Positions 14,532 to 20,487 of a stretch of 39,849 nucleotides of DNA are shown here, piece after piece. A program made the translations under genes and the position numbers. The notes under the pieces were generated by a model, which was not told where the DNA came from, did not search any database, and was given only the letters and a program-made list of their open reading frames with translations. Each line of letters opens with the position of its first letter. Position 1 is the stretch's first letter. Origin of the DNA: a virus; the IMG/VR virus record IMGVR_UViG_3300002052_000043, positions 1 to 39,849 of that record. One strand, given 5' to 3'.

Positions 14532-15013
14532 TCGATAGATTTAAAACATCAGAAATAGCCGAAAGATTAGTATTTCAGTGGTTCTTAGACAAAGGCTATT
14601 CAATAAGATTGCTCAGGGCAATCCCTCAATGGGTGCGATCAAATATGCGCTTTAATTATGATAATGATATAGCTTTAATCAAGCATTTTCCAGATGCCGA
14701 ACTTACATCCCCAATATCAGGAAATCATTTGCTTCAAATCAAAGCAGCACCTAATGGTTCCAATTATCCTACATTAACCATTGAACAAGCATCTTTGATC
14801 GCATGTAAAAGATTGTCAGAAATCGGTGTTCCAGTAATACTGTGGTGGATTACAGATAATGGTAGTTTTTGGAACTATGCCAAAGAAATAACTCCGATAA
14901 AGCCTAAACCCAAAAGACATGAATTAAAAGGTTCACAAACACCTATGTTTTTAGTCCCCAAGAAACAACTAAAAGAAGAAGTTGAATTATCTTTATGTCC
15001 AATAATTGAATAG
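14519..15013 (+). CDS. Putative PD-(D/E)XK-type nuclease adjacent to methyltransferase
   Basis: 164 residues from MEDVIDRF; the ATG overlaps the methyltransferase end by 13 bases. SEIAERLVFQWFLDKGY (Glu12), NDIALIKHF (Asp50) and LLQIKAAPNG (Gln73-x-Lys75), followed by TIEQASLIACKRLSEIGVPV, reproduce the E...D...(E/Q)xK layout and the alternating strand-helix pattern of the PD-(D/E)XK nuclease fold. Paired with a methylase it may be a restriction endonuclease, but a repair-type nuclease or non-catalytic protein is also possible. The Gln in place of Glu is known from some families. AT-rich composition sets this two-gene unit apart from its flanks. Confidence 0.5.
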   Translation: MEDVIDRFKTSEIAERLVFQWFLDKGYSIRLLRAIPQWVRSNMRFNYDNDIALIKHFPDAELTSPISGNHLLQIKAAPNGSNYPTLTIEQASLIACKRLSEIGVPVILWWITDNGSFWNYAKEITPIKPKPKRHELKGSQTPMFLVPKKQLKEEVELSLCPIIE

Positions 15014-15279
15014 AAGTATTTCGCGGTTTGGCACCGCGCAACAAGAGCCAGCAATCATAGTAAACTGGTCAAGCAGGCATTAGCCGGGCGACGTGGTTGA
15101 CTTCGGTCAGGATCAGCGGGTAGGGTAGCGGTAATCCCGCCACGGGCAGCAAAGCCGCAGGGAAGGAACCCTCAATGGCTCCGGGTGAAACCATCCCCCC
15201 TGATCTTCCTATCTTGCTATGGGGGTTAGGGGGGAAGTTTGCCTAATTTTCCAAATGAAACCGCTAAGGAATTAAAAAC
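15014..15279 (+). ncRNA. Structured intergenic region, possible non-coding RNA
   Basis: This 266-base gap has no convincing gene but dense hairpins: CGCGGT/ACCGCG (15022-15038), TGAC-TTCG-GTCA with a stable UUCG tetraloop (15098-15109), GCGG/CCGC (15128-15140), AGGG/CCCT (15159-15172) and CCCCCCT/AGGGGGG (15195-15234). It is GC-richer than the AT-rich genes before it. A 23-codon frame (15175-15246) exists but overlaps the last hairpin. No known riboswitch or catalytic RNA could be matched by eye. It could be a regulatory leader of the DnaA-like gene or a phage ncRNA. Confidence 0.4.
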
Positions 15280-15558
15280 ATGAACTTAGATCAAACACCC
15301 TGGATACAAACACTAATCACAATAAGAAACACCTATTACAAAAGAACCATGTATAAAGCTTCAGGTGAGTTTAATAAGTTCTGGCAACCCACAGAATACG
15401 GTGGACGTAAAGACGGGAAGTTCACGGTGATTTGTGAGTCCGAAGACCAGCGTGATTGGCTTGAAGATCGCGGTAAGGCGATTGCGGAAAAGACGTTGGT
15501 TGGCGTTTTGGGCGAACAGGTTGAAGTGGAGTTTGTGTGTGGAGGAGCAAAGCGATGA
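15280..15558 (+). CDS. Free-standing DnaA N-terminal-domain-like protein
   Basis: 92 residues. The pattern W...L...Y........FNKFWQPTEY, GKFTVICESEDQRDWLEDR and IAEKTLVGVLGEQVEVEFV closely follows the DnaA N-terminal domain (domain I), in which a conserved tryptophan surface is followed by a 'dWle.ry...i...l' helix. In bacteria this domain self-associates and binds DnaB helicase and regulators such as DiaA or SirA-type factors. The AAA+ and DNA-binding parts are absent. The phage protein might recruit host helicase or block host initiation. AAGGAA precedes the ATG by 10 bases. Confidence 0.6.
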   Translation: MNLDQTPWIQTLITIRNTYYKRTMYKASGEFNKFWQPTEYGGRKDGKFTVICESEDQRDWLEDRGKAIAEKTLVGVLGEQVEVEFVCGGAKR

Positions 15559-15809
15559 CCACCATCTACCATGAACAGGGATTTGATGAAGATAAGTATT
15601 TTGGGGTTCAAGTTGTTTGCCCCGACTGTGAAGGGCAGGGTTATGTTGTTCAAACCAGATATGTCACCAAAGACATGGCTACCGACGCCTGTGCTCCAGA
15701 AATGGAAGGTATGCCAATACCCGACCAAATAAAATGTTGGAAGTGCAATGGTGATGGCTGGATTGTTTCCACTCAAATCACAAAAGACGATGACGAAATC
15801 CCATATTAA
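15555..15809 (+). CDS. DnaJ-type zinc-finger protein
   Basis: 84 residues from MTTIYHEQG with GAGGAG upstream; overlaps the previous gene. VVCPDCEGQGYV and IKCWKCNGDGWI are two CxxCxGxG motifs, the signature of the cysteine-rich zinc finger of DnaJ/Hsp40, here without J-domain. Small isolated DnaJ-type zinc fingers are common in phage early regions and in Chloroflexota genomes. Likely a protein- or nucleic acid-binding adaptor. Confidence 0.7.
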   Translation: MTTIYHEQGFDEDKYFGVQVVCPDCEGQGYVVQTRYVTKDMATDACAPEMEGMPIPDQIKCWKCNGDGWIVSTQITKDDDEIPY

Positions 15810-16038
15810 ACACCGCGCCCGCCAGGAGCTCAAGCGGATCCGCAGGCAGGAACTGGGAATGAGCATTGCGGAATTCGCCGAGTTGCTGAATGTGTCATGG
15901 TATACGGTGCAAGCATGGGAGGGCGGACAGCGGAACGTTATCGCGCCGACGATGCTGAGCCTGTGGTGGAATGGAAATCTGGAGGCCTCAAGGATCGCCG
16001 GCAAGATTTTCCAGAAGGCGTTTGAAGGATGGCCCTAG
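15790..16038 (+). CDS. XRE-like helix-turn-helix protein
   Basis: 82 residues from MTKSHIKH. QELKRIRRQELGMSIAEFAE, LLNVSWYTVQAWEGGQR form the helix-turn-helix of the Cro/CI (XRE) superfamily: 'S-x-x-E-F-A-x-x-L-x-V-S-x-x-T-V-x-x-W-E-x-G'. The extra C-terminal LASRIAGKIF segment may dimerise. It overlaps the DnaJ-type gene and the next micro-gene, so it is co-expressed. It could be the phage repressor or an antirepressor-like switch. Confidence 0.75.
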   Translation: MTKSHIKHRARQELKRIRRQELGMSIAEFAELLNVSWYTVQAWEGGQRNVIAPTMLSLWWNGNLEASRIAGKIFQKAFEGWP

Positions 16039-16115
16039 ACGAATGGATCACCGTCGCCTGCTTCCTGTTCCCGATCGTGCTGGTGGTTTATTTGCTGGTG
16101 AAGGAAAGAAGATGA
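16029..16115 (+). CDS. 28-residue single-span membrane peptide
   Basis: MALDEWITVACFLFPIVLVV followed by YLLVKERR and a stop. One transmembrane helix occupies nearly the whole peptide and ends in a positive cluster. The ATG is in the end of the HTH gene (after GAAGG) and the stop overlaps the start of the nuclease gene as ATGA, a context in which every neighbouring gene is coupled. This supports real translation despite the small size. Function unknown. Confidence 0.45.
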   Translation: MALDEWITVACFLFPIVLVVYLLVKERR

Positions 16116-16873
16116 ACGAAGCTGATTTGATAAAAGCAATTATGGTGCGTTGGCCGATGACGGTCAGACAGCCACGGTATGTGACCGCAGTTCAAGTGCA
16201 TAATGGCGCCGGATTTGGATACAGCCGCAAACTTGATGCCATTGTATTTGATACATGGCCAAGCAAAGGATTGAGATTGCATGGCCTAGAGATCAAGACA
16301 TCGAGGGGAGATTTGCGGAGGGAGTTACAAGATACGCGAAAATTCGCTGAGTTTGAACCGCACCTGGATTTATTCTCAATTGTCGCTCCAAAGGGTATTG
16401 TTGATCTTAAAATATTGCCGCCAAAATGGGGATTGTATATACCAGATGGCGAAGGATTGCGAGCCCGAAGAAAACCATTATCTTTACATTCTGATAAGCG
16501 AGCTGAGATGTCAAGGTCCATAGCCGCGGCATTTGTCAGAGCATTAGTAGATAGGTCTTTATCCCGCGAAGCACAAGATGCTGAGTATCAACGTGGGTTT
16601 GAAATCGGAAAAAAAGAAGGCGAAAGGATTAGCTTAGAAGCAAAGCGACATGTAGATGAGCTGGAACGCGCAATCAGCGAATTTCAAGAAGCCAGTGGTG
16701 TGCAAATCTTAACATGGAATGCAAACAAAATTGGCGAAGCGGTAAAGACAATTATGGATGGTGGCATTATGAAGCGCATTCGATTTGCACCCGATATTCG
16801 AGATATTGGAATGCGTTTAATAGCACTCGCCGATGAACTGGATTATTTGAAAGATAAATTTAGTGAACCGTGA
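16112..16873 (+). CDS. MmcB-like PD-(D/E)XK nuclease
   Basis: 254 residues from MNEADLIKAIM, chosen by the ATGA overlap and GGAAAG upstream. RKLDAIVFDTW (Asp42) and LHGLEIKTSRGDLRREL (Glu60-x-Lys62) give the D...ExK active site of the PD-(D/E)XK fold. The following FAEFEPHLDLFSIVAPKGIV and LPPKWGLYIPDG match the MmcB DNA-repair family. The C-terminal third (EGERISLEAKRHVDELERAI) is a coiled coil and is not part of MmcB, so this phage form is extended. Likely role: processing of phage DNA or degradation of host DNA. Confidence 0.65.
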   Translation: MNEADLIKAIMVRWPMTVRQPRYVTAVQVHNGAGFGYSRKLDAIVFDTWPSKGLRLHGLEIKTSRGDLRRELQDTRKFAEFEPHLDLFSIVAPKGIVDLKILPPKWGLYIPDGEGLRARRKPLSLHSDKRAEMSRSIAAAFVRALVDRSLSREAQDAEYQRGFEIGKKEGERISLEAKRHVDELERAISEFQEASGVQILTWNANKIGEAVKTIMDGGIMKRIRFAPDIRDIGMRLIALADELDYLKDKFSEP

Positions 16874-17258
16874 CGATCTTCGGTTACTGCTAGAAGAACT
16901 AAAGATTACATCTTGCGAGAAAATCAGCGATTTGCAATGGATGTTAGCCACAATGATTTTTGCTGGGAGTAATAATATGGATGTGTTAGAAAAGCTCACA
17001 AATTTTCATCAACAAGTATCTCAATTAAACAACGATGAATTAGCTAAAAAACTTTTGGATGAAATATGGGCAGATTTATTGTTAGGAACAATTGAAGAAG
17101 CACTTGTATTTGAGGCAATTGAAAGATTACGAAATAAACTTTGTGATTGTGGAAATACCGCAACACATTGGATTGAAGAACTAAACGAATGGTTATGTAC
17201 AGATTGCCGAGATGTTTGGCGTTCTGAAAAAATACAAGAAGAATATGAATCGCGATGA
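16863..17258 (+). CDS. Hypothetical protein with C-terminal zinc-binding motif
   Basis: 131 residues from a GTG start (MNRDDLRLLLEE) overlapping the upstream stop. LCDCGNTATHWIEELNEWLC and TDCRDVW supply CxC and CxxC cysteines of a zinc ribbon near the C-terminus. The N-terminal MNRDDLRLLL is repeated exactly, by different codons, at the start of the next gene (17245). The middle is helical. Function unknown; low GC content. Confidence 0.55.
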   Translation: MNRDDLRLLLEELKITSCEKISDLQWMLATMIFAGSNNMDVLEKLTNFHQQVSQLNNDELAKKLLDEIWADLLLGTIEEALVFEAIERLRNKLCDCGNTATHWIEELNEWLCTDCRDVWRSEKIQEEYESR

Positions 17259-17604
17259 TTTACGCTTATTGCTCCTGAACGACCCAAGACGCAAGGGCAG
17301 CTTTGGAGGGCATCAATTTGATTGTGAAGGGGTTGATTATCTTTGGCATACCTGCAAAGGACCGCTTGCAATCAATGAAGTTCTCATTCCGAGAAACGTA
17401 TTCCAGAAGTTGCCCAATGAGCTACAGGATTATTTTTATAACAAACACAACTGCTCGCTGAATTGCAGATTATTCCACGCTAATGCCGGTCATTCGAGAG
17501 AATTCAGGATCTGGTTCCGTGAACGCATGGACCGGATATATGATGAAACGATGGTGCAGCTATGGATCGATCAAGCACCGCTGAAGTTGAAACGAACGAA
17601 ATAG
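17245..17604 (+). CDS. Hypothetical protein, distant HNH-like pattern
   Basis: 119 residues from MNRDDLRLLLL. The middle reads FDCEGVDYLWHTCKGPLAIN, EVLIPRNVFQKL, then NKHNCSLNCRLFHANAGHSR. Spaced His, Asn and Cys residues (H...N...NCxLNC...H) recall a zinc-bound HNH endonuclease, but the canonical order is incomplete, so this is only suggestive. It shares its first ten residues with the preceding gene and overlaps it. An HNH-like protein or an RNA-binding zinc protein are the main options. Confidence 0.5.
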   Translation: MNRDDLRLLLLNDPRRKGSFGGHQFDCEGVDYLWHTCKGPLAINEVLIPRNVFQKLPNELQDYFYNKHNCSLNCRLFHANAGHSREFRIWFRERMDRIYDETMVQLWIDQAPLKLKRTK

Positions 17605-17795
17605 TTTGGCAAGCCTGTCAGGAAGGCAAGTACCAGCATCGTTTCCGTGAGATCGACAAGCCCTTCAAGATGCAGGGCAAGCTGATCCAGTGGGTATCGA
17701 TCTGTGGCCGGGCTTATTGCTATGACCCACCGATCGTGGATGAACGGCTGAAGAGATGCAAATATTGTGAGGAGAGAAATGACACACAGGCATGA
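17562..17795 (+). CDS. Small cysteine-containing protein
   Basis: 77 residues overlapping the previous gene by 43 bases in another frame. The C-terminus RLKRCKYCEERNDTQA and an earlier SICGRAYCYDPP supply two cysteine pairs for a zinc site. The GTGAGGAGAG encoded at its end serves as ribosome site for the next gene. Function unknown. Confidence 0.5.
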   Translation: MDRSSTAEVETNEIVWQACQEGKYQHRFREIDKPFKMQGKLIQWVSICGRAYCYDPPIVDERLKRCKYCEERNDTQA

Positions 17796-18048
17796 GTGGA
17801 TACTTACAGAGGATGGAATTGAAACCCATCAACTGCCATATTGTAGAGAATGTGAAAGGCCGATGGACGAAGGAGAGATTTTGCGCCGCCTCAACGATTA
17901 CGAGAGACTGAAGAAAGCCACAGATTTATTAAGTGCTGAGGATGCGGTAAGAATGGCCCGAACGATGAATAACCATTTGGGATTCCATGCATTAACTAAA
18001 GATGAGCTTCTATTATTAACTTACGCCAAAACACTGAGGGGTGAATGA
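17779..18048 (+). CDS. Small zinc-ribbon protein
   Basis: 90 residues from MTHRHEW (AGGAGAG just upstream). QLPYCRECERPMDEGEILRR contains a single CxxC, possibly completed by the two N-terminal histidines (HRHEW). The rest is helical (LKKATDLLSAEDAVRMARTM). It is sandwiched by overlaps with genes on both sides. Function unknown. Confidence 0.5.
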   Translation: MTHRHEWILTEDGIETHQLPYCRECERPMDEGEILRRLNDYERLKKATDLLSAEDAVRMARTMNNHLGFHALTKDELLLLTYAKTLRGE

Positions 18049-18335
18049 TGGGCTATAACCCCACCGCCTACAAACCATGTCCCAACTGCGGGGATCAAAT
18101 GATTAGAACTCGGTACATTTGTGGAAAGTGTGCGGAGCGTTACCCAAAGCCCGAAGCACCGGCATTGCATCCCGAGCTGTTGCAATATGAACGCACCCAC
18201 CATAAACAATGCGAAAATTGCGAGGTCGAATGGTTGTGCAGGATCTGGGTGTTCTACCTCGGCCTTTGGGCTCTGTGCGAGATTCCGAGCGATACCGATT
18301 TGTTATTGTTGAGGCAAAATGGTCACCCGGCGTGA
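18045..18335 (+). CDS. Double zinc-ribbon protein
   Basis: 96 residues (or 95 from the second ATG). PCPNCGDQMIRTRYICGKCAE forms one four-cysteine ribbon (CxxC...CxxC) and KQCENCEVEWLCRIWV a second partial one. Such ribbons usually bind nucleic acid or protein. The ATG overlaps the upstream stop. The VRR-NUC gene starts inside its last 17 bases, so the two are coupled. Function unknown. Confidence 0.55.
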   Translation: MMGYNPTAYKPCPNCGDQMIRTRYICGKCAERYPKPEAPALHPELLQYERTHHKQCENCEVEWLCRIWVFYLGLWALCEIPSDTDLLLLRQNGHPA

Positions 18336-18600
18336 TGCGAGGACGGATGCCAACGAGCCCGAGATCATCGAGGCACTCGAGGCTGCGGGCGCCTTAGTTT
18401 ATCGCGTCAAATGGCCCTTGGATCTACTTGTAGCCTTCCGGGGAACTTTCTATGTCCTCGAGGTCAAAACCGAAGGATCGGGGCTAAATAAAAACCAGGC
18501 CAAGGTCGTGAAAGATATGATGCTACACGGTTGTTTTCCGGGAATTGTTTACAGCCCTGAGGATGCCCTTAAATCCATTGGCGCGATGCTCATAGAATAG
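18319..18600 (+). CDS. VRR-NUC domain nuclease
   Basis: 93 residues. NEPEIIEALEAAGALVYRV (Glu13), PLDLLVAFRG (Asp35), FYVLEVKTEG (Glu48-x-Lys50) and LNKNQAKVV (Gln60) are the ordered motifs of the VRR-NUC family, a stand-alone PD-(D/E)XK nuclease frequent in phages. Such proteins act on branched or flapped DNA, like a Holliday-junction resolvase, and may trim replication intermediates before packaging. Length is normal for the stand-alone type. Confidence 0.85.
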   Translation: MVTRRDARTDANEPEIIEALEAAGALVYRVKWPLDLLVAFRGTFYVLEVKTEGSGLNKNQAKVVKDMMLHGCFPGIVYSPEDALKSIGAMLIE

Positions 18601-18602
18601 GC

Positions 18603-18638
18603 TATAATGCGTCAGGCTTAGCGTTACAAAGAGTAACG
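18603..18638 (+). promoter_or_regulatory. Candidate promoter and operator before HTH gene
   Basis: A TATAAT box (18603-18608) with a weak TTGGCG at 18578-18583 (19-base spacing) is followed by CGTTAC (18622-18627), a 5-base spacer, and GTAACG (18633-18638), a perfect palindrome that ends at the ATG of the HTH gene. It has the form of an operator for that protein. No separate strong ribosome site is visible in it. Confidence 0.4.
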
Positions 18639-18863
18639 ATGGAAAAACAAGTAGTTGATCGAGTTTGGAATTTATACGCCGAATTGGGTAGTTGGCGAAA
18701 AGTGGCTGACCATTATGGATCATCAAAATCAATGGCTTGGCGCATTGCCAATGAGGGATACGAACCCAAAGATAAAGCCATAAGAAAGAAATTCGGATTC
18801 ACTGAGCTTATTACTCAAAAAGTAAGGCGGAACGAACATGGCAGATTTACCAGAAGAACTTAA
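18639..18863 (+). CDS. Helix-turn-helix DNA-binding protein
   Basis: 74 residues. VVDRVWNLYAELGSWRKVAD and HYGSSKSMAWRIANEGYEPK form a helix-turn-helix of the homeodomain-like/resolvase type ('G-S-W-R-K-V-A-x-x-Y-G-x-S-x-S-x-x-W-R-I'). The C-terminus is basic (KVRRNEHGRFTRRT). A palindrome touches its start codon, so autoregulation is likely. It is near the end of the rightward operon and might control the convergent late genes. Confidence 0.7.
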   Translation: MEKQVVDRVWNLYAELGSWRKVADHYGSSKSMAWRIANEGYEPKDKAIRKKFGFTELITQKVRRNEHGRFTRRT

Positions 18864-19011
18864 CGAAGAACCTATTTACGTAAACATCCGCATCCCCATT
18901 GATCAGGCTTGGCTTATTGTGGATGCCCTGCGCGTGCGTGGGATGCACGACTTGGCCCACGACATCATTGATGCCATTGACGAAGCGGCGAACCAACTCC
19001 CATCCGATTAA
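18838..19011 (+). CDS. Small acidic protein, last gene before terminator
   Basis: 57 residues, MADLPEELNEEPIYVNIRIP then DQAWLIVDALRVRG and an alpha-helical end. The ATG overlaps the HTH gene by 26 bases, and the stop is 3 bases before a strong terminator hairpin, as expected for the last cistron. The pattern 'V-x-I-R-I-P-x-x-x-A-x-x-I-V-x-A-L' suggests a strand followed by a helix (ribbon-helix-helix-like possibility). Function unknown. Confidence 0.55.
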   Translation: MADLPEELNEEPIYVNIRIPIDQAWLIVDALRVRGMHDLAHDIIDAIDEAANQLPSD

Positions 19012-19014
19012 ACT

Positions 19015-19046
19015 GGAACCCCGCGGTTGGGCCGCGGGGTTCCTTT
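19015..19046 (+). terminator. Rho-independent terminator of the rightward operon
   Basis: GGAACCCCGCGG (19015-19026), loop TTGGG, CCGCGGGGTTCC (19032-19043): a perfect 12-bp stem with 8 GC pairs, followed by TTT. The T-run is short but the stem is very stable. It separates the rightward early operon from the convergent leftward lysis operon, which ends at 19098. Confidence 0.8.
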
Positions 19047-19057
19047 GGAGGAGAGCG

Positions 19058-19108
19058 ATGAACAATCTGACGCTCTATTGCTATTATAGCACCTTCGTCA
19101 AGGTGTAA
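19058..19108 (+). CDS. Possible 16-residue peptide after the terminator
   Basis: MNNLTLYCYYSTFVKV, preceded by an ideal GGAGGAGAGCG ribosome site but located after the terminator hairpin. It overlaps the last bases of the convergent holin-like gene. Translation would need terminator read-through. The strong ribosome site is the main support; it may be a relic of a longer gene. Confidence 0.25.
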   Translation: MNNLTLYCYYSTFVKV

Positions 19109-19418
19109 GCAACTCACTCCCCCGATCCAGCCATGAAAGAACGCCCTTCAAAATCGCTTCATAAAGCACATGCGCGAACACCAGGACTTCACCGGCTGCT
19201 GCTATCAAGGCCACGGCAAAACCCATCGGATCTTCACCGAGCGAGGGAACACCGAAATCCCCCACAAAATAAGCGAGCGGGATCGCCACGATAAAGACAA
19301 GTTGGCGAATACGTCCCACTGATGGTTTGGGCTGCCCGAGTAGTTTGACCCATATGATCTTGATAGCTTGTACGATTAGTGCAGTGACGATGACGACGAT
19401 CTGTTCTTGAGTAAACAT
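19098..19418 (-). CDS. Holin-like membrane protein
   Basis: 106 residues with at least two and probably three transmembrane helices: VVIVTALIVQAIKIIWV, LVFIVAIPLAYFVGDF and AVALIAAAGEVLVFAHVLYE. Size, helix number and position as the last gene of a cassette with a GH25 lysozyme match phage holins, which permeabilise the inner membrane to trigger lysis. The start is preceded by the end of the next gene with AAGGAGGATACGC, an AAGGAGG ribosome site. Confidence 0.75.
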   Translation of the reverse strand: MFTQEQIVVIVTALIVQAIKIIWVKLLGQPKPSVGRIRQLVFIVAIPLAYFVGDFGVPSLGEDPMGFAVALIAAAGEVLVFAHVLYEAILKGVLSWLDRGSELLTP

Positions 19419-20149
19419 TAGCGTATCCTCCTTGTGGGAAATGTAGCACGATTTTGTGCTAGTGGCAATTCATGATAGTTGTTGAATGTCATCCACTCGC
19501 CATTTATCCTCCATTCGTTAGGGGGCCGGAAATAGATCCTCGGTCCTGTGCGATCAGCGTACTCCACGATCTCATCATACCATTCTGATAATATAACACT
19601 TTCACCATATCGCGGTTTCGTTTTAGAAATCTCAACATTAGGATAAGGTGGTTCGAGCTCCCATCTTTGGGCGGTTTCCCATCCAACCTCAACCGCCTCT
19701 TCCCTGTGCATGATGACGGGGTACATATCACCTCGCCGAGCACAATCCACAACTAAAAATGGACCTTCCCAATTGCCATCGAATTTAATCCATACTCTGT
19801 GCCCAATGTCCGCGGGTGACATGAGTGCAACGCCATCGACATAACCATCTAACGATAAACCGCGCCATGTGGCGGTTGCTTCCATAACTCCCTGATCATA
19901 ATAAACCACCCGACCGCTAAAATGATCAGGAGCAGGAGTAAACCATGTTTCAATCGTGATGTAGCCAGGAACCCAAACCTTGTTCCAAGCCCAATAGCCG
20001 TTGATCGGCCATCCATCATCACACTTCGGCCAGTACCACTCATTGAGACATTCATTGCTTGCCTCCGCAGCTCTTGCAATTAACGCTATCAGAATTAAAA
20101 GCAAAAAAGCCAGGGCGAGCCTTGCTTTTAGTGTTTCGTCATCACTCAA
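19418..20149 (-). CDS. Secreted RlpA-like double-psi beta-barrel protein
   Basis: 243 residues. A hydrophobic segment (ALAFLLLILIALIARAAEAS, about residues 12-31) is a signal peptide or anchor. Region YYDQGVMEATATWRGL, YVDGVALMSPADIGHRVWI and EGPFLVVDCARRGDMYP resembles a double-psi beta-barrel (RlpA/3D type): a metal- or glycan-binding fold with a conserved 'G-x-x-A' start, 'VALMSPxDIGxxVWIk' middle and 'VVDCA' end. RlpA and 3D proteins are lytic transglycosylases acting on peptidoglycan, so a role in envelope lysis is inferred from fold and the neighbouring lysozyme and holin. The barrel's catalytic Asp is plausible (VVDCA). Confidence 0.55.
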   Translation of the reverse strand: MSDDETLKARLALAFLLLILIALIARAAEASNECLNEWYWPKCDDGWPINGYWAWNKVWVPGYITIETWFTPAPDHFSGRVVYYDQGVMEATATWRGLSLDGYVDGVALMSPADIGHRVWIKFDGNWEGPFLVVDCARRGDMYPVIMHREEAVEVGWETAQRWELEPPYPNVEISKTKPRYGESVILSEWYDEIVEYADRTGPRIYFRPPNEWRINGEWMTFNNYHELPLAQNRATFPTRRIR

Positions 20150-20171
20150 AGGAATAGCCCTCCACTAGCCC

Positions 20172-20486
20172 CTAGTGAAGACCTAATGAACCATTCTGGA
20201 GTGACTTAACAATCGCATAGAGTACCGCTCCCGCACTTCCACCACCGATGATCAATGGTAGTGCTATCTTTTCAAGTACCCACCGAAAGGTGACCGCGTT
20301 CTTTCCCCCTGACGAAGAACTATTGATCACCTTTTCGAATCGTTTTTCTATCTTATCCGGTAAAACATCAAGTCTTAGTTCAACACCTCCAAGGCGTGAA
20401 TCTAAGCCATTTAGTTTTTGATCAACTCCCCCCTGCCAACGAGATAATTCAATGGGGTCTATTTCTGGCATCTTCGGTGCAATCAT
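20172..20486 (-). CDS. Coiled-coil membrane protein of lysis cassette
   Basis: 104 residues from MIAPKMP (AAGGA upstream, start overlapping the lysozyme end by none and following it directly). A coiled-coil (VDQKLNGLDSRLGGVELRLD) is followed by one transmembrane helix near the C-terminus (IALPLIIGGGSAGAVLYAIV). This is the layout of XhlA/holin-associated proteins, which sit beside holins and lysins in many siphophages. The exact role in lysis is unproven. Confidence 0.55.
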   Translation of the reverse strand: MIAPKMPEIDPIELSRWQGGVDQKLNGLDSRLGGVELRLDVLPDKIEKRFEKVINSSSSGGKNAVTFRWVLEKIALPLIIGGGSAGAVLYAIVKSLQNGSLGLH

Positions 20487-20487
20487 G

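Noticed and set aside
15014-15279. Cobalamin or other known riboswitch
   Set aside because: A short CCCGCCAC-like stretch recalls the cobalamin core, but the surrounding conserved elements are missing or in the wrong order.
17245-17604. Confident HNH endonuclease
   Set aside because: His, Asn and Cys residues are present but the canonical H-N-H spacing and zinc ligands are incomplete, so only a weak remark is kept.
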